Assembly: GCA_964533215.1 (NCBI GenBank)
Contig: CAZHLJ010000001.1
Location: 310,001-374,000 of the forward strand
DNA: 64,000 nt
Source: Bact-08 sp964533215
GTDB lineage: Bacteria > Bacteroidota > Bacteroidia > Bacteroidales > UBA932
Reading direction: 5' to 3'
Numbering within the stretch: position 1 is the stretch's first letter; each line of letters begins with the position of its first letter. The notes beneath the pieces are model-generated. The model did no database searches. It was not told the origin of the DNA and was given only the letters and a program-made list of their open reading frames with translations. Positions 1 through 7,831 of this stretch are shown here, one piece after another. The position numbers were made by a program, and so were the translations under genes.

Positions 1-496
1 ACTTAATATTACTCCGGTAGTAATTGCTCTTAAGATAGAGTCCAATGAATTTTTTATTGCAAACCCTAAGATGCAGTACACTACCGTGACCTTTTCAAAC
101 ACTATAAAACTGCCAATCTGGTGGGAATACTGGTACAAATCTCAAAGTGATTTTCCAAAATTCTCCATAACAGCATATAGCCTTGTTACAAAGGTCACCG
201 GCCGCACCTCTTTTGCGACATCCTCAGCGGGGAATACTTCGGAGTTCTCTATTACAGTATATTCCATGCTGAATGTATGGAGCCCTTTCTTTGCTGCTGC
301 CACTTCGGGTGTCCAGTCCTTAACAACTTGGGTTGGAAATCATCCCGGCTGGGTATTAGTGAAACATACAAATGACGATTACTATGATTTATATCATACA
401 AGCGATCCTTCAACAAAATTCAAATATGGAGTTGTCTCTGCAGGTTCAACCGTATATGGGGTTTTTGACGAGAATGGTAAAGTTGTGAAGAAGTAA
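1..496 (+). CDS. C-terminal part of a Sus-cluster secreted protein
   Basis: The reading frame is open from the first bases of the window, so the gene starts upstream and only about 165 C-terminal residues are visible. I do not recognise the family. The visible part is rich in Ser, Thr, Tyr and Trp with alternating hydrophobic residues, as in a beta-sandwich surface protein, and ends in a Lys-rich tail. It lies 25 bases before a PKD-like lipoprotein and a TlpA-like protein, an order typical of the end of SusC/SusD-type nutrient-uptake loci in Bacteroidales. An outer-membrane accessory lipoprotein is an inference from that context only. Confidence 0.6.
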   Translation, partial: LNITPVVIALKIESNEFFIANPKMQYTTVTFSNTIKLPIWWEYWYKSQSDFPKFSITAYSLVTKVTGRTSFATSSAGNTSEFSITVYSMLNVWSPFFAAATSGVQSLTTWVGNHPGWVLVKHTNDDYYDLYHTSDPSTKFKYGVVSAGSTVYGVFDENGKVVKK

Positions 497-521
497 TAAA
501 TTTTAATAAATGAGATTAAAA

Positions 522-1958
522 ATGAAAAACAGATATTTTATTTTTATTGCGAGTGTTTTACTGTCTGTTACCTCTTGTACAATTGTAGATCATGGTAACT
601 ATGATTATGTAAATGTTCCGAGACCTGTAGTGACGGGGCTCGAAGATGAATACACTGTTCTGCTTGGAGAGGAACTTCTGGTTAAGCCTACTGTTAAAAT
701 TGACGGAAAGGCAGATTTCAGTTTCCATTGGAAGGTACTACTTCCGACAGGTTATATTGAATCTGATGGTGAGACTCTTAAGTTTTCTCCTGTATCAGTG
801 GTTGGGTCATGGAACGCTAAACTGATTTTAACCAATAATGTAAATGGGGCTAAATACATATATCCTTTCATAATACAGACTTCAACGGTTTTCAGCAAGG
901 GTGTGATGGTTCTCAGTAATGAATCGGGAGTTGCTCAGTTGTCCTTTGTGAAGCCGGATAATACAGTCATGCCTAGAATATACAGGACAATGAATGGAAA
1001 AGATCTTCCAAATGAGCCACAACAGCTTATAGCGGCAAATTTTTGGTGGGGTATGCAATTTTACTGGGTATTATGTGGGCAAGGTGACGATCCGGGAGTC
1101 AAGCTTGATCCTAATACACTAAGTGTAATGAGAACAGTAAGAGGTAATTTCCTTGTGCCTGAGACAGGAGCTGTTAAACTGGGTAATCAGATTCAGCTTG
1201 CAAATGGTTCTGCATTGCTAGGCGTAATGAATGACAAGCTTGCGGCCACATACACTCTTGGATATCCTCTTTCAGATCCGTATGGCATGTGGGGTGACGG
1301 TTATCTGGTAAAGGGTGATGGTACCTACAAGCTTGGCAACTCTTTTATTTATGTGGATTATCAATACATGTTTGGGTATGATGAGTACAATAAGAAATTT
1401 ATAAAATTCGGGACCGATGGAAAATGGGTTGGAGATGGATATGTGGTTCCTGCGCCTGCAGATGGTGGAACACTTGCATTTGACCCGAAAAATGTAGGTA
1501 TGTCCAAAGTGCTTTATATGAGTCTTATTGGATCGACAAACTTTGCTTTCTGTAAAGATGACAAAGGCAATGTAAATGAATTCCAGTTCTTAAGGAAAGA
1601 GGGTGTAAAAGACACAATAGTTCCTGTTGTCAAAAGAGCATTTAAAGGTTCGTCTATTGTAAAGTCAGATTCCAAGTGGCTTTCGTCCGTAACCAATGAA
1701 TTCTATATTTCCTCAGGAGATAAGGTATATCGTTATAACAGGATAACTCAGGATATTGTGCCTCTGACTGCTTCATTCAGTGGTGATCAGATTACAATGA
1801 TAAGGTTTGCCGACCAGAATACTCTTATGGTTGGTGTTCAGAGTGGAAAGATCTATTTTCTGGATATAAGCCTTGGTGTTGATGGTGTGCTGATTCCTTC
1901 AAAAACTATAAACGGTATTCCTGGAGCTCCAGTAGATGCCTATATCAGAACTAATTAA
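522..1958 (+). CDS. PKD-like family outer-membrane lipoprotein
   Basis: The lipoprotein signal is clear: a short basic start, a hydrophobic stretch and the lipobox SVTSC. I chose the second Met (522) because it gives a compact signal peptide; 510 is an in-frame alternative adding four residues. After the Cys comes a PKD/Ig-like segment (roughly residues 30-120, with F-H-W-K and a W-N-A-K-L strand), then a long region with repeated short beta motifs that could form a propeller-like surface domain. Proteins of this build sit at the end of Sus-like loci before a TlpA/DUF4369 protein, as here. The substrate cannot be read from the sequence. Confidence 0.8.
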   Translation: MKNRYFIFIASVLLSVTSCTIVDHGNYDYVNVPRPVVTGLEDEYTVLLGEELLVKPTVKIDGKADFSFHWKVLLPTGYIESDGETLKFSPVSVVGSWNAKLILTNNVNGAKYIYPFIIQTSTVFSKGVMVLSNESGVAQLSFVKPDNTVMPRIYRTMNGKDLPNEPQQLIAANFWWGMQFYWVLCGQGDDPGVKLDPNTLSVMRTVRGNFLVPETGAVKLGNQIQLANGSALLGVMNDKLAATYTLGYPLSDPYGMWGDGYLVKGDGTYKLGNSFIYVDYQYMFGYDEYNKKFIKFGTDGKWVGDGYVVPAPADGGTLAFDPKNVGMSKVLYMSLIGSTNFAFCKDDKGNVNEFQFLRKEGVKDTIVPVVKRAFKGSSIVKSDSKWLSSVTNEFYISSGDKVYRYNRITQDIVPLTASFSGDQITMIRFADQNTLMVGVQSGKIYFLDISLGVDGVLIPSKTINGIPGAPVDAYIRTN

Positions 1959-1959
1959 C

Positions 1960-1992
1960 GTTTGGCACTCCAATTCAATTGGAGTGCCAAAC
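1960..1992. repeat. Perfect 16-bp inverted repeat (intergenic hairpin)
   Basis: The left arm GTTTGGCACTCCAATT (1960-1975) is the exact reverse complement of 1977-1992, with a single C between. It starts directly after the stop codon of the PKD-like gene and lies 17 bases before the next start. No T-run follows on the plus strand, so it is not a standard terminator for the upstream gene. A processing or stabilising hairpin, or a protein-binding palindrome, fits better. Confidence 0.9.
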
Positions 1993-2009
1993 AAAATTTA
2001 AAAAAACTA

Positions 2010-3140
2010 ATGAAAAAATATTTAGTAATATTATCATGTTTTCTTTTCTTATCTGGATTTCAAGTGCCTCAAGGCAGTGGTAAAGGTTTTACTGTCAAAG
2101 GGACTATTTCTGGTTTGCAGGATTCAGATATTTATCTGTCATACATGATAGGTGGTAAAAGGAAAACTGACACTGTCAGGGTAAAAAATAATTTATTCGT
2201 CTTCAAAGGTGCAATAGCCGAGCCTTGTGTTGCCATGATTAACAATTCGGATAATAGTGTGCAGCGTTTGTTCCTGTTGGATAACTCTAATATTAGCTTG
2301 CAGGGCGTTTATGGGCCTCCGACTGAGGTTACCGTTAAAGGTTCTCAAGGGCAGCAGGAATACGAAATCTTGCAGGAGGCTATACAGAAAAACAGAAGTA
2401 AAATTCTTTCTGTTCAGAAAATTGCAGAGGATGCTTCCAACAAGGAGTCAGAAGCGCATAATGAAAACATCAATGCGCAGAAGCAACTCAATATGAAGTA
2501 TGATTCATTATGCAGAGATGAGCAGGCAATCATAAAGAGTTTCATAAAAGAACATCCGGACAGTTACCTTAGTGCCAATCAGCTTTTCTACACCTCCAAT
2601 GAGAAGAATCTTAAGGAATGTCAGGAGTTGTATGAGTCTTTATCTTCAAAGATAAGAGAGTCCTACGATGGCAGACAGGTCGCTGCACGACTTGCTACAT
2701 TGGAAAAGGTGCAGATAGGAAGGCCTGTCCTAGACTTTACGCAGAATGACACCCTTGGTAATCCTGTTCACCTATCCTCTTTTAAAGGGAAATATGTTCT
2801 ACTTGAGTTCTGGGCAAGCTGGTGTGGCCCTTGTAGGGCAGAAGGTCCGAACTTGCTTAAAGCATATGAAAAGTACAAAGATTCTGGATTGGTTATCCTT
2901 GCTGTTTCTCTGGATAAAGATGCGGATCAATGGAAAAGGGCGATAAGAAAAGACCATCTTCCATGGATACATGTATCGGACTTGAAATATTTTAACAATG
3001 AAGTTGCTGAACAATATGGCGTTCATGCTGTGCCGGCGAACTTTTTGATAAGTCCAGAAGGTAAGATACTTGCAAAAGATCTCAGGGGAGAATCTCTTCA
3101 TAAGGTACTTGCCGGTCTGATTTGCCAACCCAAAATATAA
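2010..3140 (+). CDS. DUF4369/TlpA-like thiol-disulfide oxidoreductase
   Basis: An N-terminal signal peptide is followed by a DUF4369-like beta domain (FTVKGTISGL, about residues 25-110), a coiled central helix region, and a C-terminal thioredoxin fold with the active site W-C-G-P-C near residues 271-275 and the usual cis-Pro region (H-A-V-P-A-N-F). Such proteins act in the periplasm on disulfides of exported proteins. I chose ATG 2010 because the earlier in-frame start at 1962 lies inside the perfect hairpin and would put 16 odd residues before a normal signal peptide. The gene closes the Sus-like cluster and is followed by a strong terminator. Confidence 0.85.
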   Translation: MKKYLVILSCFLFLSGFQVPQGSGKGFTVKGTISGLQDSDIYLSYMIGGKRKTDTVRVKNNLFVFKGAIAEPCVAMINNSDNSVQRLFLLDNSNISLQGVYGPPTEVTVKGSQGQQEYEILQEAIQKNRSKILSVQKIAEDASNKESEAHNENINAQKQLNMKYDSLCRDEQAIIKSFIKEHPDSYLSANQLFYTSNEKNLKECQELYESLSSKIRESYDGRQVAARLATLEKVQIGRPVLDFTQNDTLGNPVHLSSFKGKYVLLEFWASWCGPCRAEGPNLLKAYEKYKDSGLVILAVSLDKDADQWKRAIRKDHLPWIHVSDLKYFNNEVAEQYGVHAVPANFLISPEGKILAKDLRGESLHKVLAGLICQPKI

Positions 3141-3164
3141 TTATCAATTAGTAAGTAATTTATT

Positions 3165-3199
3165 GGGATAATCCATCTGTGATAGATTATCCCTTTTTT
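3165..3199 (+). terminator. Rho-independent terminator
   Basis: The 9-bp stem GGGATAATC (3165-3173) pairs with GATTATCCC (3185-3193), and six T follow. It ends the Sus-like cluster. Confidence 0.9.
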
Positions 3200-3227
3200 G
3201 TTGATAGGAGTGCAATCTCCGTGAATT

Positions 3228-3262
3228 TTTGCTTAAGAGCTAGAATATAATTCTTACCTTAG
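3228..3262 (+). promoter_or_regulatory. Weak Bacteroidetes-type promoter
   Basis: TTTG at 3228-3231 and TACCTTAG at 3255-3262 (one mismatch to TAnnTTTG) are separated by 23 bases, slightly long. It would start transcription just before the DUF2007 gene. Confidence 0.35.
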
Positions 3263-3282
3263 AGTTAAATAAAATCATAACA

Positions 3283-3507
3283 ATGAAAAAGGATAATGAT
3301 CTTGTTAAAATCTTTACTGGTAGTGAGATAACAGCAACACTTCTTCAGGCGGAGCTTGAACAGATAGGGATTCCTGCTTTGGTTAAAAACAACTTTCAGA
3401 CTGGATTGTCAGCCGGGTTTCCAGATTCGGTTGATGCTATTGAGCTATATGTCAATGGAAAAGACGAGATGGCTGCAAAAACAGTTGTAAAAGACTTCGT
3501 TAAATAA
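3283..3507 (+). CDS. DUF2007-type small protein
   Basis: This 74-residue cytoplasmic protein has the pattern of the DUF2007 (putative signal-transducing) family: an N-terminal strand V-K-I-F-T-G-S, a helix T-A-T-L-L-Q-A-E-L-E, G-I-P-A-L-V-K-N-N and a C-terminal helix. The family has a ferredoxin-like fold and often occurs as a single small protein. Its role is unknown. It is monocistronic here, between a terminator upstream and the promoter of the fimbrillin unit downstream. Confidence 0.75.
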   Translation: MKKDNDLVKIFTGSEITATLLQAELEQIGIPALVKNNFQTGLSAGFPDSVDAIELYVNGKDEMAAKTVVKDFVK

Positions 3508-3604
3508 TGCTGGGTTCTTCAATCCTTATAATTTGTCCAACCGGCCAGAGATAACTCTATGGCATCAGTTGATATTCATAGGCTATTTATTTGAGACTAA
3601 GTTA

Positions 3605-3685
3605 CCTGACAAAAAATCTAATTTTCACTTTTCTTTGATAATGTGAAATTATAATTAACTTTGTCTAAGCTTCAATTTTGTCAGG
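3605..3685. repeat. 10-bp inverted repeat flanking a promoter
   Basis: CCTGACAAAA (3605-3614) and its exact reverse complement TTTTGTCAGG (3676-3685) enclose 61 bases that contain the promoter of the small-peptide/fimbrillin unit. The layout resembles an invertible promoter, but a 10-bp repeat at this spacing can also arise by chance. The rest of the gap 3508-3737 holds nothing else that I can recognise. Confidence 0.5.
3634..3663 (+). promoter_or_regulatory. Bacteroidetes-type promoter
   Basis: TTTG (3634-3637) and TAACTTTG (3656-3663) with an 18-base spacer match the housekeeping consensus well. It drives the 52-residue peptide and the fimbrillin-like lipoprotein. Confidence 0.75.
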
Positions 3686-3737
3686 ACAGTATATCCCTAA
3701 ATCTTGGGCTATCAATTAATTTTATAAAAACATAATA

Positions 3738-3896
3738 ATGGAAAGAAATGAACTTAAAATCAGTTCGTTGGAAGCATTGCCTGAGCGTATGCGATACGAT
3801 AGTCACTATGAAAGTCCAAAAATTGAAATTGTGGAAATACAGTTAGAAAAAGGCTTTGCAGATTCCATATCAGATTTTGGGGAAGAAAATTGGTAG
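3738..3896 (+). CDS. Small Trp-ended peptide before fimbrillin gene
   Basis: This is a 52-codon frame starting with ATG and ending G-E-E-N-W-stop. The middle reads I-E-I-V-E-I-Q-L-E-K-G-F-A-D-S. From memory, short Bacteroidales proteins of the form (I/V)E-x-V-E-x-x-x-E-x-GFA-x-S followed by an acidic stretch and Trp recur beside fimbrillin-like and other surface-lipoprotein genes; the function is unknown. There is no signal peptide or Cys. It begins 75 bases after a good promoter and ends 16 bases before the fimbrillin-like gene, so the two are probably co-transcribed. Confidence 0.75.
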   Translation: MERNELKISSLEALPERMRYDSHYESPKIEIVEIQLEKGFADSISDFGEENW

Positions 3897-3912
3897 ATAA
3901 ATTATTTGAAAA

Positions 3913-5478
3913 ATGAAAAAAAATAGAATATCGTCAAGGGTAGAAAAAATTATTTTTTTTACTGTTACTCTATTATTTGCTATATCATGCAACAAGGAAG
4001 ACAAGTCGGATGCGACATCTTCTAAGCAAATAATATCATTTGTTTGTGAAAACTCTGATGCAATGACCAAGACATCGCTTAACGGAGTGTCTGTATCTTG
4101 GAAGGCAGGAACAGACAGAGTGGGTATCTACTCGCCGCAAGCACTCCCTACTGTAGGTGGATCTGCAAACGTTGTAAACAGAAGCTATGAGGCATCGACA
4201 AGCAGTTCTTCTTCTTCCTTTGTGGCAGTCCCTGGGAATGAAATGTACTGGGGATCAGGTAGCCATGATTTTTATGCTTATTATCCTTATACTTCAGGCA
4301 CAGTCGCCCGCGATGTTGTCCCTATTTCTCTTCCAAATGCTCAGACGCAATCTTCTGCTGACAATGTGGATCACCTCGCCGCACTTGATTTCATGGTGGC
4401 ACGTAAGACCGGCGTGGCACAGGGTGTTACAGGCCAGGCAACAGCTGTTTCCCTTTCATACAACCACGTATTCTCTATAATAGAGTTTGATATTATTGGT
4501 AGTGGTTCTCTTAGCAAGGTGTGGCTATCATCGGTTGATGGTATAATTGCCTTCAACTCTGCAACAATAGATATTACACAGTCAACCCCTGCCCAAGGAG
4601 CTCCCTATGCAACGGTCATAAGTTCTTTGGGTACCTCTAATGAAATAACACTGACACTCACCTCGCCGGCATCACTGAGTGCAACCTCGTCAAAGGTATA
4701 TATGATGGTCAATCCATGCACTCCTACAGCAGAGCTTAATATTGGACTTTATATTGACGGTAGTTGGAAATATTTGCAGAAATCTGCCTCACCTACAGGA
4801 GGAATACAACGTGGCAAAAAATATGTTGTTGCTGTTAATACTGCAAATGCAACAGATTACCCTGGAACCACTCACTCTCCAGTTACAGTAGGGGCTAACG
4901 TATGGGCTCCGGTAAATGCCGGCTATTCACCATCCCGCCAATATGGACTGATGTATCAATGGCACCGTAAAATCGGACAAGAGTATAAGAATTACCCCTG
5001 TGCGGTTGTAGCTCCAGTTAATTTGGAATTAGGTAGTGCTTCTGCATATGCTCAGTATTTCTTTAGCAAAGATGCGGATAGCTACTTTGAATGGTCTACT
5101 GCAAGTATGCCTTCATGGGATATGGCCCGTGCATACAATCCTTGTCCTATGGGATGGAAGGTTCCAAACGTAACACAGTTGGAGAGTCTAGCATCAGCTG
5201 GTAGTACATGGGTAGACAATTCCGGAATTGACAATTTATCTGGTAGATGGATCTCTGGAAATCATAGCGGCGACCATACTAACAGCCTTTTCATACCCGC
5301 TTCGGGCTTTCTCAATAGTAGAACAGGTGCAGCAGCAGATCAAGGTGCATCTGGTGCTGTTTGGTCTACTTCGGTAACAACTGTTTATGCTTCTACTTTA
5401 TCGATACAGAAGACTAATTATATGACTTCTGTGGGTATTCGAGCTCAGGGCTGTTCCGTCCGTTGTGTCAAAGAGTAG
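3913..5478 (+). CDS. Fimbrillin-like lipoprotein with FISUMP C-terminus
   Basis: The lipoprotein signal ends at L-F-A-I-S-C (Cys26). Residues about 35-310 have the features of Mfa-like/fimbrillin family proteins: T-K-T-S-L-N-G near the start, D-R-V-G-I-Y-S, F-Y-A-Y-Y-P-Y, L-D-F-M-V-A and the strand pattern of a two-domain transthyretin-like fold. Residues about 325-521 match the FISUMP (Fibrobacter succinogenes major paralogous) domain: V-W-A-P-V-N-A-G-Y, N-P-C-P-M-G-W-K-V-P, L-F-I-P-A-S-G-F and a final S-V-R-C-V-K-E. It is probably a surface-exposed adhesin or pilus-tip-like protein. No other fim/mfa gene is nearby, so it may act alone. Confidence 0.85.
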   Translation: MKKNRISSRVEKIIFFTVTLLFAISCNKEDKSDATSSKQIISFVCENSDAMTKTSLNGVSVSWKAGTDRVGIYSPQALPTVGGSANVVNRSYEASTSSSSSSFVAVPGNEMYWGSGSHDFYAYYPYTSGTVARDVVPISLPNAQTQSSADNVDHLAALDFMVARKTGVAQGVTGQATAVSLSYNHVFSIIEFDIIGSGSLSKVWLSSVDGIIAFNSATIDITQSTPAQGAPYATVISSLGTSNEITLTLTSPASLSATSSKVYMMVNPCTPTAELNIGLYIDGSWKYLQKSASPTGGIQRGKKYVVAVNTANATDYPGTTHSPVTVGANVWAPVNAGYSPSRQYGLMYQWHRKIGQEYKNYPCAVVAPVNLELGSASAYAQYFFSKDADSYFEWSTASMPSWDMARAYNPCPMGWKVPNVTQLESLASAGSTWVDNSGIDNLSGRWISGNHSGDHTNSLFIPASGFLNSRTGAAADQGASGAVWSTSVTTVYASTLSIQKTNYMTSVGIRAQGCSVRCVKE

Positions 5479-5507
5479 GTTAATTGGTTTAACATTTAAA
5501 ATAAAGG

Positions 5508-5540
5508 AGCGCAGTGAAGTAATTCACGAGCGCTTTTTTT
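5508..5540 (+). terminator. Rho-independent terminator
   Basis: AGCGC (5508-5512) pairs with GCGCT (5530-5534), GTGAA pairs with TTCAC inside it, and T continues to 5540. It ends the fimbrillin unit. Confidence 0.8.
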
Positions 5541-5609
5541 AAGCAAGGACATTTGTTTGTTGAGTAATTATTATTATTTTGTAAATTACTACCGTAAAGC
5601 AAGATTGTT

Positions 5610-6260
5610 ATGAAAATAATAGACCTTACACAGATAATATCCTCAACGATGCCGGTTTACCCCGGCACAGAGCCACCTGTAATAACCAATGCCACCACCA
5701 TTGACAGTGACGGATTTGCGGAGAAGATGATTTCTATGTTTTCGCACACCGGAACTCATATAGATGCCCCTGGGCATATACTTAAGGGAAGGTTTACATT
5801 GGATCAGTTCTGTGCAGGCAAATTTGTGGGGAATGGCTTAGTCATTGATATATCAGGATATACTATTGTTGAAAAGGAGTTTCTGGAAAAATACAAAACC
5901 CAGATTGAGGGTTATGCCCGGTTTGACGGATCGGATTTTGTCCTTTTCAGAACAGGCTGGGATAAAAAATGGGGTACAGAGGATTATTTCTCAGGCTTTC
6001 CCTTACTGTCGGAAGATGCACTTAAATGGCTCTGCAACTTCAAGATCAAAGGTATCGGATTTGACTGTATATCGGCTGATTCCATTGACTCATACGACTT
6101 GCCCAACCACAGGATAATTTTGGATAGGGATATTATTATTATCGAAAACTTATGTAATCTGGAGCAGCTTGAAGGACAGCATTTTGTGTTCTCGTGTCTG
6201 CCATTGAAAATCAAGAACGCCGATGGCTCTCCTGTACGAGCCGTAGGAGCTTGTTTATAA
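5610..6260 (+). CDS. Cyclase/kynurenine formamidase-like hydrolase
   Basis: This 216-residue protein of the cyclase family (PF04199) carries the metal-binding signature H-T-G-T-H-I-D-A-P-G-H at about residues 49-59, with the N-terminal D-L-T-Q and the conserved Y-P-G-T. Family members are metal-dependent amide hydrolases such as arylformamidase. No tryptophan-degradation genes lie nearby, so the substrate is open. It is followed by ybaK after 20 bases and likely shares its transcript. Confidence 0.85.
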   Translation: MKIIDLTQIISSTMPVYPGTEPPVITNATTIDSDGFAEKMISMFSHTGTHIDAPGHILKGRFTLDQFCAGKFVGNGLVIDISGYTIVEKEFLEKYKTQIEGYARFDGSDFVLFRTGWDKKWGTEDYFSGFPLLSEDALKWLCNFKIKGIGFDCISADSIDSYDLPNHRIILDRDIIIIENLCNLEQLEGQHFVFSCLPLKIKNADGSPVRAVGACL

Positions 6261-6280
6261 AAAGTGAGATATTTTAAACA

Positions 6281-6760
6281 ATGAAACAGGAAAAGACAAA
6301 CGCAGCAAGATTGCTGGATAAGGCTAAGATTGAATACGAGATAATTCCATATATAGTGGATGAAGAGGATCTTGGAGCTATTCATGTTGCTGAGCAACTG
6401 AACGAACCGGTCGAGAAAGTATTCAAGACGCTCGTCTTAAAGGGAGATAAAACCGGCTATTTTGTCTGTGTAATTCCAGGAGCAGATGAGGTGGATCTTA
6501 AAAAAGCAGCAAAGGTCTCGGGAAACAAGAGCTGTGATATGATTCCAATGAAGGAGCTTCTTCCGGTAACCGGATATATCCGCGGAGCATGCTCTCCGAT
6601 TGGAATGAAAAAGCTTTTTCCAACCTACATACATCAAACCAGCCTAAATTTTGATAAAATTTATGTAAGTGCAGGGAAGAGAGGCTTTCAGCTATTTCTT
6701 GATCCGCGTAGTCTGATAAGTGAAGTAAAAGCAAAGGTAGAGAACCTTATATCATTATAA
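6281..6760 (+). CDS. ybaK: Cys-tRNA(Pro)/Cys-tRNA(Cys) deacylase YbaK
   Basis: This 159-residue YbaK/EbsC-family editing protein has V-F-K-T-L-V-L-K, the conserved lysine region D-L-K-K-A-A-K-V-S-G and G-Y-I-R-G-A-C-S-P-I-G, which together form the deacylase pocket. The family hydrolyses tRNA(Pro) mischarged with cysteine, in trans to prolyl-tRNA synthetase. The length is normal. The gene lies 20 bases after the cyclase and 19 before the radical SAM gene. Confidence 0.9.
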   Translation: MKQEKTNAARLLDKAKIEYEIIPYIVDEEDLGAIHVAEQLNEPVEKVFKTLVLKGDKTGYFVCVIPGADEVDLKKAAKVSGNKSCDMIPMKELLPVTGYIRGACSPIGMKKLFPTYIHQTSLNFDKIYVSAGKRGFQLFLDPRSLISEVKAKVENLISL

Positions 6761-6779
6761 TAGATTAAAGTTTGACGTT

Positions 6780-7823
6780 ATGGAGCAGCAAGACAATCTC
6801 CATCGTGCAAGTTTTCAGGAAAGAATTCCTGATGACCAAGCTTTTAATACAGTAAAATGTTCACTATGCCCTCATAATTGCACCATAATGGATGGCAAAA
6901 CCGGAGTTTGCCGTTGCAGGATAAACAGGAATGGGGTACTTTACACTTTGACTTATGGGAAACCTTGCTCCATCTCTGTAGATCCCATAGAAAAGAAGCC
7001 GTTGTTCCATTTCTTCCCGGGCAAGGAGATTTTCTCCTTATCCACAGTCGGGTGTAACTTCCATTGTCTCAACTGTCAGAACTGGAGCATCTCCCAGGCA
7101 TCTCCACTTGAATCTGAGCACTATGAACTGACGCCGGAGGAGATAGTGAATCAGGCCCAGCGTCACAATACGGACTGTATAGCATTCACATATACCGAAC
7201 CCACTGTCTTTTATGAGTATATGTATGACATTGCGGCAATAGCCCATGAGCAGGGACTCAAGACTGTAATGGTCTCAAATGGTTATATAAATCCTGATCC
7301 ACTGCTGGCATTGTGCCCAAATCTCGATGCGGCAAACATAGACCTGAAATGTTTTGACGATGTCATCTACCGTAAATTGACCGGAGGTGGATTGCAGCCA
7401 GTCCTGGATACATTGAAGTTGCTGAAAGAGAATGGGGTCTGGCTGGAAATCACAAATCTTGTCATTCCTTCTTGGACAGAAGCCCGTCACATGATTGAGT
7501 CTATGTGTGAATGGCTTGTCGGAAACGGGTTCTCAGACACACCACTCCATTTCAGCCGTTTTTTTCCAAACTATAAACTTTCCAAACTGCAGCCTACTTC
7601 TGCAATTAACTTGATAATGGCCAAAGAGATAGCTGAAAATGCCGGGCTGAAATATGTCTACATTGGCAATATTCCTATGCTACATGGCGAAAACACTGTC
7701 TGCCCCAACTGTCGTAAAACGCTGGTTGTAAGGGAAGGATATTTAGTCAGGGAAAATAATATTGAGGTGTCGGACAAAAGCAGATGCCGCTTTTGCAAAG
7801 AACCTGTTGCAGGCGTGTTTTGA
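6780..7823 (+). CDS. amrS: AmmeMemoRadiSam system radical SAM enzyme
   Basis: This 347-residue radical SAM protein has the cluster motif C-N-F-H-C-L-N-C at residues 92-99, preceded by an N-terminal Cys-rich segment (C-S-L-C-P-H-N-C, G-V-C-R-C-R) and followed by a C-terminal Cys-rich tail (C-P-N-C, C-R-F-C). This arrangement matches the AmmeMemoRadiSam radical SAM family, formerly annotated as pyruvate-formate-lyase-activating-like. The chemistry is not established. Its partner proteins A and B are fused in the next gene, on the opposite strand, with only 8 bases between the two stop codons. Confidence 0.9.
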   Translation: MEQQDNLHRASFQERIPDDQAFNTVKCSLCPHNCTIMDGKTGVCRCRINRNGVLYTLTYGKPCSISVDPIEKKPLFHFFPGKEIFSLSTVGCNFHCLNCQNWSISQASPLESEHYELTPEEIVNQAQRHNTDCIAFTYTEPTVFYEYMYDIAAIAHEQGLKTVMVSNGYINPDPLLALCPNLDAANIDLKCFDDVIYRKLTGGGLQPVLDTLKLLKENGVWLEITNLVIPSWTEARHMIESMCEWLVGNGFSDTPLHFSRFFPNYKLSKLQPTSAINLIMAKEIAENAGLKYVYIGNIPMLHGENTVCPNCRKTLVVREGYLVRENNIEVSDKSRCRFCKEPVAGVF

Positions 7824-7831
7824 TTTTCCTA

